From Ascaphus truei (Eukaryota > Chordata > Amphibia > Anura > Ascaphidae), in assembly GCA_036426205.1 (NCBI GenBank), contig CM071573.1:39883771-39947770 (forward strand): a stretch of DNA of 64,000 nt. Direction: 5' to 3'. This document shows, piece by piece, positions 57,601 to 64,000 of the stretch. The notes under the pieces were generated by a model. The model was given only the letters and a program-made list of their open reading frames with translations, searched no databases and was not told the origin of the DNA. The position numbers and the translations under genes were made by a program. Every line of letters starts with the position of its first letter. The first letter of the stretch is position 1.

Positions 57601-60600
57601 CAATTTATCTTTCTTAATTTTTTCCTTTTCTTGCCAGCAATCGCATTTTTATGTGAGCATTTATTTCTAGAACACTAAAATGTATGTTATTTACATAATT
57701 TGTATGCAGTTTTTTTACAAGGTAAGTGCAACCCACAGAGTAAATGAATTGCTGCTATTTAGTAAACCTTGACCCTACTGAGAACATATCTTCTCTTCAA
57801 AGAGTGCTGCGTATTATGCTCCACAGAAAGGTTCAGTGTCAAAAACAAATCCGTGTGAAATATGTCATTTGGATTTTAAACCCCTTAACATTAATTTGCC
57901 ACGGTGCCTTGAGTGCATTTTAATACAGTAGTTTGCATAGGTTACACAAGGGGTGACCAACTCCCTTCCTCAAGGGCCACCAACAGGTCAGATTTTACTT
58001 CAGTACAGGTGGTTCAAAGTCTCTGCTTCAGCACAGGTGGCTCAATCAGTGGCTCAGTCAAAGACTGAGCCACTTGTGCTGAAGCAGGGATATCCTTAAA
58101 ACCTGACCTTTTGGTGGCCCTTGAGGTTGGTCACCCCTGGTTTACACTCTCATAAAACTGTAAATGCAACCTAAAGTCCAGTTTTGCCCTATTATAAGGC
58201 AACGTTTTTTTCAATAAAGTGAAGTTGAAAAGTATATACTCGTCTTATAATCAAGACCCGCCCACATTTTGAGCCAATCCGCAGTTGGATGTATGAGTTA
58301 GGAGGGTAAAACGGAGGAAGCTTGACCTTGGGGGCCTGAAGCATCGATTTTTGCTTATGGCAGAAAGCTCATACCGAGATACAGACACACAGAGACAGAG
58401 TTAGGGTTGCCAGATGGCTTCTCCAAAAATACTGGACATTATAGTGAAAGGTGTGACGTTCTTGAGACACACACACACAATTCTTCGCTGCATGCTATTT
58501 TATCCTCTCATTGGCGGTCTAGAACATCTCCTTAGCCCCACCCCCAGGATCCTGACACCTCCTTCTCATTGGCTGCATTACCCAGCAGCAACCAATCAGG
58601 ATGCAGCCCACCAAGCCAGTCAGGTCACTATGTCCAGAGATAATACCGGTATACACATACATGTCCAGAGTAGTAATACCGGCATACACATACATTTCCA
58701 GTATTACCTCTAATTTTGTACTGGACAGAGTGTTCAAATACAGGACAGTCCGGTTCAATACTGGACACCTGGCAATCCTAGGGCCCGTGTGTGTAAACCT
58801 TTTTCTTTTCAGCTACTGCTGAAATTAGGGGGCCGCCTTACATAGTAGATGAGGTTGAAAAAAGACATACGTCCATCAAGTTCAACCTATGCGAAAATTT
58901 AGACAACAGATACTTTATCCTATATCTATACTTTCTTATTGATCAAGAGGAAGGCAAACAAAAAAAAAACAGTGTCATATCATCCAATGACATTTCATAA
59001 GGGCAAAAATTAATTCCTTCCTGACTCTAAGAATTGGCAATCAGATTAATCCCTGGATCAACATTCTTCCCATGTTTACTTATTTGGTATATCCCTGTAT
59101 ACCTTTCTTTTCTAAAAATATTTCCAACCTTTTTTTGAACAAATCTATTCTATCTGCCATCACAGTCTCCATGGGTAATGAATTCAACATTGTAACTGCC
59201 CTTACTGTAAAGAACCCTTTCCTTTGTTGCTGGTGAAATCTCCTTTCCTCCAACCTTATATTCAGGGTCACCCTATAATCGGTCAAATACGGTATTTACT
59301 GTACAAAAATAACACCTTTGCCGCTTCCCTTTTTCTTTGCAGATTTCGGAGGTGCAGCTGGTGGTGGGAGAGATATGACTGGTGGCACTGCGGCTTCTCT
59401 CTCTTCTTTTTCAATTCTCGTTCTTTCGTTTTCTTCCTCTATTTTTGGCTTCAAATATTCACTAAAAATAGGCACAAAAACCTGGGAGTTCAAAGAAACT
59501 GATTTTCACTGTCTCTTTCCAAATTTACAACCACATGTTAGATTTGCTTTATTGCAATGATGTTGGACTACTATGTATTTCTGTTGAGATTGAAAATAAA
59601 GGGAACACTTTCTAAAAGCTTATTGAAGAGTAAAAACACATTAGTTCATTTATTTATGGCTGCTAGATTACAACCGAATAGAACATTTGGTTGCGGCCGT
59701 TTCACCGAGACCAAATGACCACTGGCGTTTGGCCACAGAAGGACCCTCTGCCGAGCCAATCTACCTCTGGACCCTGATCCGCAGGCCGCTTCTAACATGA
59801 AGGTAAGTTTTAGTGGTTCGGGTAAGGGGTTAACTCTAGTAGTTTTAGTGGTTGTGACAGGAGGATAACTTTAGGGGATTTTAGTGGTTGTGGCAGGAGG
59901 ATACCTTTAGGGGATTTTAGTGGTTGTGGCAGGAGGATACCTTTAGGGGATTTTAGTGGTTATGGCAAGAGAATAACTTTAGGGGGTTTAAGTGGTTAGA
60001 TATGGGTTTACCTTTAGGGGTTTTAGCGGTTATGGTACGTGGTTAATTTAAGGGGTTTTAGGGTAAGGGATTACGGTTATTGGGGTAGGGGGTAGCGTTA
60101 CTATTAGTGTCCCAGAGGCAAGGTGCGTTGACGGCCACCGCCAACGGTCATTTGGTCACGACAAAACGGGCGCAACCAAATGTCCTTGACGTGATTGCAA
60201 TGCATTTCGTTGCAATGTACTGCATGCCTCTTTGGCAGCAAATTGCTGCTGCGGTTTATCCTCCTCACTAGTGGATGTTCTAACTCTATAGGGCCCTTAT
60301 TCAGTATGCTGCGAAGGTGCTTTCCCTTGCTGGTGAAGATTTTAGTCCCATTCGTTTGAGTGGAGCAGAATTCTTCTCCAGCACCGGGAAGTGGCTTTAC
60401 AGCATACGGAATAAGGGCATAACACTGAATTTAATAGCAATAGTCACATCTCTCCAGGGCCGACAAGAGAGGGGGGGGGGGGGGAAGCCGATACAAATTA
60501 CCGGGGCCCAGTAGTCCAGAAGGGGGCCCAGGGCCCGACTATGTTGCATATGCTTTTGTCTTTCTCGGTAGTATCATTATTTGTCACTCCTTGCTGCCGC

Positions 60601-63265
60601 CCTCCTCATTCTGAACCGCAGCGTCAAATGACGTTACAATGTCACGTTACCATGGCAATGTGACGCCGTGCGACATCACGTTGGTGATATCTGCGGCGTA
60701 ATTTGACGCTGCAGTTCAGAAGAAGGGCGGCAGCAAGGAGGCGACCGCCACAGTTAAGTGCGTGACAGAAAAGAGCTGCTGGGGGACCCGAATTTTTTTT
60801 TCACCGGAGCCCGAACCAGCTCTTGGCGTTGCTGCATCTCTTACACAAAGTGTGGAGTGTGAAGATTTGAGATAAGGGGTGTGGCTTAGGCTATATGAGA
60901 GCAGACTATCATCACCACCATTTTGGCTCAGCAGCCATTTTGAGTCTTTGCTTGTATGTATGTGTATCTGTTTATTTGTGTATGAAAGCTGTGCTGCAGA
61001 GCATCGCTCCTAGCAAAGACCAACCCTTGTATAATTCCTACTAGTCTTGAAATTGAAATAATTGCATTGTCACAGTTTTTCTAACAAACTCATTCTTGCA
61101 GCCCCCGCTTCTCTTATCTCGCAGCTACACACAGAGGGCTGAGCGGTTGCACCTTAAGTCAGGAGGTTATGAGGCCCAAATTACGGGGAGATATGTAGGG
61201 TAAAGGTTAGCTTGCGAAGCATATATTTTTGCATGAATAAGGTTTTTGTAGTCATTGTATTTTTCTTTAACTCTAAGCCAGCCCCGTTAAAAAAAAGTGT
61301 GATGTCAAGCAATATGTGGTCAGAGGAGATAGCTCATTTTGGAATTCTCTCGCTCAATTTTGTACCTAGGTGCCATAAAATCACTGTGATATTCAGGCAC
61401 CTGGACGGAATGGCTGCTTGATCACTCAAACGTGCACACTTGGAATAAGGTACAGACAGTCCCCCAAACCCGCACGCTCCGCAACATCCCCAGCCGCACT
61501 ATCACGTGCGCTCCCGGACGAGGGGAAGCGCGGGCCGGGCCTCCTGCACTCCCCCGGCCTCCTGCACGCACTATCACGTGTGCTCCCGGACGGAGGGGAA
61601 GCGCGGGCCGGGCCTCCTGCGCTCCCGGACGGAGGGGAAGCGCGGGCCAGGCCTCCTGCACTCCCCCGGCCTCCTGCACTCCCCCGGCTTCCTGCACTCC
61701 CCCGGCCTCCTGCACGCACTATCACGTGCGCTCCCGGACGGAGGGGAAGCGCGGGCTGGGCCTCCTGCACTCACCCTCACGTGGCGCGGGTCTCCTGCCC
61801 CAGCCTGCCACTCTTGCCCCCCCGCTAGCTTCCGAACCCACCTCCTGCCCCAGCCTGATGCCACGGGGATATCCGTGCCAGGAGGGGAACTGTCTGCCGC
61901 CAGGAAACACCACCCGGTCAAGGTAAGTCACAAACCGTCTCCCACCCACGCACTGTCACCCAGTTACCCACCGTCTCCCACCCACCCAGTGTCACCCAGT
62001 CAAAGTCACCCACCCAGTCACCCACACACCCACACATCCACCCAGTCACTCACTCACCCACTTTCACTCACTCACCCACTTTCCCCCAGTCACCCACTTT
62101 CCCCCAGTCACCCACTTTCCCCCAGTCACCCACTTTCACCCAGTCACCCACTTTCACCCAGTCACCCACTTTCACCCAGTCACCCACTTTCACGCAGTCA
62201 CCCACTTTCACCCAGTCACCCACCCACTCACTCACCCATCCACTCACTCACCCACCCACTCACCCACCCAAAGTCACCCACCCACCCACCGACCCAAAGT
62301 CACCCACCCACCCAGCAACCCAAAGTCACCCAGCGACCCAAAGTCACCCACCCACCCAGCGACCCAAAGTCACCCACCCACCCAGCGATCCAAAGTCAAA
62401 CCGACCCAAAGTCACCCACCCAGTCACCGACCCACCCACCCACTCAGTCACCCATCCACCCACACACTCAGTCAACTGAGTCACCCACCTAACTGTCAAG
62501 GGGGGGAAGCCCAACCCTGTCGCCCGCCCCCCCAAAATTACATCCCGGGCAACGCCGGGTATATCAGCTAGTATATATATATATAAATGATGTGGTGCAA
62601 GGGTGCACAAAGTTTTAGGCGTGTGCCACCCTGCCTGGGAGCCCCAGCATTCGCCCCCCCTCGGTTAGAACCTGGTGTCAAATGATGTTGTGGGTCATGT
62701 GACCCCACAGCGTCATTTGATGCGCGTTGTCATTGCAACGTGTCACCGAAGACCCGGCAGCAGTTAAGGGATGTTACAGAGGCTTCAAGCCTTTAATTTA
62801 AATGCCTTGGGGAAGGGTGTGGGGCCTCTGTAACTGCCGCGCCCCCCCCCCCCCTAGCAAATATTGCGCCCCCCAGTTTGCGCACCGCTGATATGGTGGG
62901 TTCTGGGGTTAAAGCTTGCTGGGATTGTGTGTTCATTAAGAGGAAATTACACTATCTAGTAAGACAAAATTTTCATTAAGCATGATTAATAAAGAAGTAA
63001 AAATCAATGATGTTTGCATGTTGTAGAATATGAAGCAAATTTGCATGAAGATAAGTGGTGTTTAAATAGTCTACCTTAGTAGTTTATCAATGTTACACTG
63101 TTCATTTGGTGGCATTCCTTTGAGCAATGGACTTAAAGAATCTTTTATCCATTCCAAGGCGATATCGACTGACTTAATCCTTTCTTCCTCACTAGCTTCA
63201 AGTGCATCAGATGAAGCCAGATACGGCAACTCTGAATGAGCAGAGAGGACAGAGGAACATATACT
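48445..63265 (-). CDS. ENO4: Enolase 4, 10 coding exons, 5' partial (gene span)
   Basis: ENO4 is a divergent enolase-fold protein associated with the sperm flagellum in mammals (family knowledge). Exons in transcript order: 63265-63075, 59461-59316, 57002-56833, 56045-55917, 54904-54836, 53498-53334, 53177-53052, 52206-52011, 50163-50096, 48615-48445. All phases agree, giving about 476 residues. Blocks include GSLAIGGVSLALAKASA, YGKSSPGKLNLMKEVLV, LGLELGTNLHLAINCAAHEL, KGKYEVVTGTF, VALIDPLRKE, IVIKHSNETTVSDL, DDSLVDLAVGLG and LRGERTTKYNRLLAIEE. A lysine/proline-rich insert before the barrel is typical of ENO4 and absent from ENO1-3. The N-terminal domain start lies beyond 64000. Confidence 0.95.
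48616..50095. other. ENO4 intron with one diverged repeat
   Basis: 49615-49792 (GAAGCAGGAGGTCCCTGGAA ... TTTTGGAGACACCTGCT) resembles the repeats at 20765 and 45815. The rest is unremarkable. Confidence 0.45.
50096..50163 (-). CDS. ENO4: ENO4 exon (DDSLVDL)
   Basis: The acceptor is gttttttttag and the donor GATCTG/gtaagc. It goes from phase 1 to phase 0. It encodes GEKHVTVLGCKYEESVDDSL then VDL. This corresponds to enolase VMVSHRSGETEDTFIADL, but the catalytic His position is not His. Confidence 0.9.
50164..52010. other. ENO4 intron, nothing recognised
   Basis: AT-rich, no repeat family or exon recognised on either strand. Confidence 0.45.
52011..52206 (-). CDS. ENO4: ENO4 exon (LGSRCYLIADVASKS, IVIKHSNET)
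   Basis: The acceptor is ttgtttgaacag and the donor GAGG/gtaagc. It goes from phase 0 to phase 1. It encodes DALQWQSMGTTLGSRCYLIA, then IPMSSGIVIKHSNETTVSDL and MEVFRLVE. The Lys of VIKHSNET matches the enolase catalytic lysine position (LLLKVNQIG). Confidence 0.95.
52207..53051. other. ENO4 intron with poly-G/TG tract
   Basis: A G-run followed by TG repeats at about 52728-52757. Otherwise nothing seen. Confidence 0.5.
53052..53177 (-). CDS. ENO4: ENO4 exon (KGKYEV to IDPLRKE)
   Basis: The acceptor is tattttcttag and the donor AAAGAG/gtaaga, phase 0/0. It encodes NKGKYEVVTGTFKSPDEMVD then VISRHPAVVALIDPLRKE. It is homologous to the enolase SGKYDLDF ... SIEDPF stretch. Confidence 0.94.
53334..53498 (-). 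CDS. ENO4: ENO4 exon (LGLELGTNLHLAIN)
   Basis: The acceptor is taattcctgcag and the donor GACTAT/gtaagt, phase 0/0. It encodes NVSPLGCLVLGCDRVDQPLD, then LGLELGTNLHLAINCAAHEL and MDY. The NCAAHE segment occupies the position of the enolase metal-ligand motif DVAASE, with Asn replacing Asp. Confidence 0.95.
54051..54192. repeat. Foldback repeat
   Basis: GTGGTCTTCAAAGTACAAA with TTTAATAAACAGGGATCAA is mirrored by TTGATCTCTGTTTATTAAA and TACTCTGAAGACCAC. Confidence 0.78.
54230..54610. repeat. GC-rich repeat block in ENO4 intron
   Basis: CpG-dense, with CGCGCGCCCGCGAGGATGGC, a GAGAGCAGGA/TCCTGCTCTC inverted pair near 54438-54468, and similarity in kind to 16452-16800. It could be mistaken for a CpG-island promoter, but no exon starts here. 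Confidence 0.5.
54836..54904 (-). CDS. ENO4: ENO4 short exon
   Basis: The acceptor is a C-rich tract (tttcccccccag) and the donor ACCGGG/gtaagt, phase 0/0. It encodes SVDMAVALQKQIVKQIDSAS then KTG. It aligns with human GVEMLMEMQKHINKIIEM. The Lys/Gln-rich linker present in human after this point is shorter or lies in an exon I could not find. Confidence 0.85.
54905..55916. other. ENO4 intron, nothing recognised
   Basis: No repeat or exon seen. Confidence 0.45.
55917..56045 (-). CDS. ENO4: ENO4 exon (KSSPGKLNLMKEV)
   Basis: The acceptor is tttctactgcag and the donor CAACAG/gttgga, both phase 0. It encodes LPTELAMPIPMITLLSYGKS then SPGKLNLMKEVLVFPKPGLT. It is identified by the near-identical human segment LVSCGKSSSGKLNLMKEV. 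The longest open frame here is a different, wrong frame. Confidence 0.93.
56243..56490. repeat. Octamer-flanked interspersed repeat, copy 2
   Basis: Matches 34728-34990, including CCACTGCAGCCAGGGATTCT and GACATGCAAATGAGCACAG. Confidence 0.78.
56630..56760. repeat. Octamer-flanked interspersed repeat, copy 3 (partial)
   Basis: GCATGTCTCAGACAGGTCTG and AAACAGTGTTTCCACTGCAG match copies 1 and 2. The 3' part is missing. It lies 73 bp from an ENO4 exon end. Confidence 0.75.
56833..57002 (-). CDS. ENO4: ENO4 exon (GSLAIGGVSLALAKASA)
   Basis: The acceptor is cttttctcag and the donor GATCAG/gtactg. It goes from phase 1 to phase 0. It encodes EKPIPPEDPPETT, then RGSLAIGGVSLALAKASAII and NNTPLYLHIASLKQDQ. 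It corresponds to the conserved Ala/Ser-rich helix region preceding the barrel. Confidence 0.94.
57086..57242. mobile_element. hAT MITE
   Basis: CACGGGTGGCCAACTCCAG ... GAGTTGGCCACCCCTG. Flanks ATGTAGAC and CTTTAGAC agree at 6 of 8 positions. It starts 84 bp upstream of an ENO4 exon acceptor. Confidence 0.87.
57251..57939. other. ENO4 intron, nothing recognised
   Basis: Unremarkable apart from a G-rich run near 57360. Confidence 0.45.
57948..58139. mobile_element. hAT MITE
   Basis: GGTTACAC (57940) and GTTTACAC (58140) are a 7/8 target duplication. The interior hairpin has CAGTGGCTCAGTCAAAGACT then GAGCCACTTGTGCTGAAGC. Confidence 0.92.
58402..58782. mobile_element. MITE with AGGGTTGCCAG terminus
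   Basis: TAGGGTTGCCAGATGGC is mirrored by ACACCTGGCAATCCTA. ACTGGACATT and ACTGGACACC lie just inside. An internal tandem pair surrounds ATACCGGTATACACATACAT. Confidence 0.7.
58835..59290 (-). mobile_element. CR1-like LINE 3' fragment
   Basis: The - strand frame 59286-59080 reads TLNIRLEERRFHQQQRKGFF then LPMETVMADRIDLFKKRLE, the typical C-terminus of a CR1-type reverse transcriptase ORF. It is followed by a 3' UTR with GGTTGAACTTGATGGACGTA. It abuts the ENO4 exon at 59316-59461. Confidence 0.88.
59316..59461 (-). CDS. ENO4: ENO4 exon (charged and proline-rich linker)
   Basis: The acceptor is gcctatttttag and the donor GCAAAG/gtgtta. It goes from phase 2 to phase 1. It encodes EYLKPKIEEENERTRIEKEE, then prolines and KSAKKKGSGKG. 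This matches the lysine/proline insert that separates the ENO4 N-terminal part from its barrel. Its acceptor side is 25 bp or more from a CR1 fragment downstream in transcript order. Confidence 0.9.
59683..60183. mobile_element. MITE with internal 36-bp tandem repeats
   Basis: Ends ACATTTGGTTGCGGCCGTTT and AAAACGGGCGCAACCAAATGT. Between them are 6-7 degenerate units of TTTAGGGGATTTTAGTGGTT plus GTGGCAGGAGGATACC. Confidence 0.85.
60595..60735. repeat. GC-rich inverted repeat with X-box-like centre
   Basis: GCCGCCCTCCTCATTCTGAA ... AGCGTCAAATGACG is mirrored by AATTTGACGCTGCAGTTCAG and GGGCGGC. GTTACCATGGCAAT is at 60646. Confidence 0.7.
60850..61430. other. ENO4 intron, nothing recognised
   Basis: No gene or recognisable repeat. 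Confidence 0.4.
61490..61790. repeat. GC-rich minisatellite
   Basis: Repeated modules CACTATCACGTGCGCTCCCG, GACGAGGGGAAGCGCGGGCC and CCTCCTGCACTCCCCCGG in varying order. Overlapping open frames on both strands are artefacts. Confidence 0.9.
61925..62490 (+). repeat. CACCCAGT/CACCCACTTT minisatellite
   Basis: 15-bp units such as GTCACCCACTTTCACCCA and related CACCCACC steps. A 328-codon frame through here is a low-complexity artefact. Confidence 0.93.
62544..62571 (+). mobile_element. Possible Helitron 3' terminus
   Basis: Hairpin CCCGG-GCAACG-CCGGG (62544-62559), then TATATCAG, then CTAG (62568-62571) followed by T. This is the Helitron-type 3' end (stem-loop shortly before CTRR). The 5' end (TC) was not located. 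Confidence 0.5.
62598..62890. mobile_element. GC-rich hAT-like MITE, copy B
   Basis: The right end CCAGTTTGCGCACCGCTG matches copy A. ATGTGGTG (62590) and ATATGGTG (62891) are a 7/8 target duplication. GTTGTCATTGCAAC is at 62726, and the internal GGCCTCTGTAACTGCCGCGC is shared with copy A. Confidence 0.85.
63075..63265 (-). CDS. ENO4: ENO4 exon 1 of those visible (N-terminal domain)
   Basis: The acceptor reads cacactgcag on the - strand and the donor CTAAG/gtagac. It encodes SICSSVLSAHSELPYLASSD, then EEERIKSVDIALEWIKDSL and LKGMPPNEQCNIDKLL, aligning with the human ENO4 segment ending HLLR. It ends in phase 2. Confidence 0.9.
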
Positions 63266-64000
63266 CTGCAGTGTGATAAAAACAAAACACACATTGAAAC
63301 AATATGAAATGTTTAATGTAATGATTAACACTTTATATTAAGAATTAAGAAATTTGGATTTTGCAGATCCTAAGAAATTTCTAAGTCAAGGTAATGCAAG
63401 TTGAAGAAATTAGTGAAAAACATGCATTTTTCTTGATATGTAAGTATTTACATTTAAAATACAAATTTTCCCAATAACCTTTTTTCAGTCATGGGAAAGC
63501 ATGCAAGTTCCAGTTGAAGATAATATATGACTAATTTGAAACTAGCAGAGTCTTACAAAAGGACCTTAAAGTTGTATCAGATATGTTTCTACTATATACA
63601 TAACATATATTGTCCCTAACTGTCCATGAAATGTCTGTAAATATAACCAGCAATGATGTATTGTCATTATAAGTCTGTGCCCAGGACATAATTGAACACG
63701 AGAAGTAACTCTCAATGTATTATTTTCTGGAAAAACATTTTATAAATAATACATAGAAAAAATAAATCAAGCACAAATAAACACTTATTAGTGTATAAAT
63801 AGTGCAACATCCTTAAAGTGAAAAAGTGAAATTGACTAATTCCTGGAAGTAGTGTCGCTCTTCAAAAGGACTCTAACCAAGACCAGAATAGAAATGAAAG
63901 CCAGGATCCAGAGCACAAATACGTCCAGGATTATGTGAAAAATAAATAGAACACAATATAGTGTAACACAGTAAAAACAAGTGAAGAAATGTATATATCA
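63266..64000. other. ENO4 intron with an L2-like LINE tail
   Basis: 63590-63755 (+ strand) carries GCCCAGGACATAATTGAACA and CGAGAAGTAACTCTCAATGT of the L2-like 3' end. No further ENO4 exon is visible before the window ends. Confidence 0.7.

Noticed and set aside
61432..62492. Overlapping 164- and 328-codon frames, and several on the - strand
   Set aside because: Produced by GC-rich and CACCCA minisatellites within an ENO4 intron.

Overview
The window is vertebrate nuclear DNA, most likely from a frog or toad. It holds parts of two convergent, intron-rich protein genes in a dense background of mobile elements. The anuran call is an inference from the repeats: palindromic hAT MITEs starting CAGGGGTGGCC, L2 and CR1 LINE tails, a tRNA-derived CORE-SINE, Tigger-like MITEs and a Gmr1-like gypsy element. 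I did not identify the species. There is no operon, CRISPR array, rRNA gene or other prokaryotic feature.

Gene 1 is SHTN1 (shootin-1, KIAA1598) on the + strand. Thirteen coding exons, 4347 to 43183, join in frame into about 520 residues ending at a stop codon. The first roughly 90 residues lie left of the window. Gene 2 is ENO4 (enolase 4) on the - strand. Ten exons, 63265 down to 48445, join in frame into about 476 residues. Its N-terminal exons lie right of the window. The tail-to-tail SHTN1/ENO4 order matches my memory of human 10q25.3, so this is an orthologous block. The two products are not known to work together: shootin-1 couples actin flow to adhesion in growing axons, and ENO4 is an atypical sperm enolase.

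Layout: 1-1769 is the 3' half of an L2-like LINE. 1770-31037 is the exon-rich part of SHTN1, with introns full of MITEs, minisatellites and long palindromes. 31038-43002 is a 12 kb intron whose first part has repeat-poor blocks and whose last part contains a degenerate Ty3/gypsy element (38191-42095) with perfect AGAGG target duplications. 43184-48444 is the space between the genes. 48445-64000 is ENO4, with a CR1 fragment, a possible Helitron terminus and GC-rich minisatellites at 61500-62570.

The most notable signal is the gypsy element. Integrase lies upstream of reverse transcriptase and RNase H, reversing the usual gypsy order and resembling Gmr1-type elements. Other points of interest are CpG-rich hAT MITEs that carry RFX X-box palindromes, a MITE ending 39 bp before an SHTN1 exon, and ENO4's lost canonical enolase ligands. 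I saw no convincing undescribed biological system. Most long open frames here are tandem-repeat artefacts.
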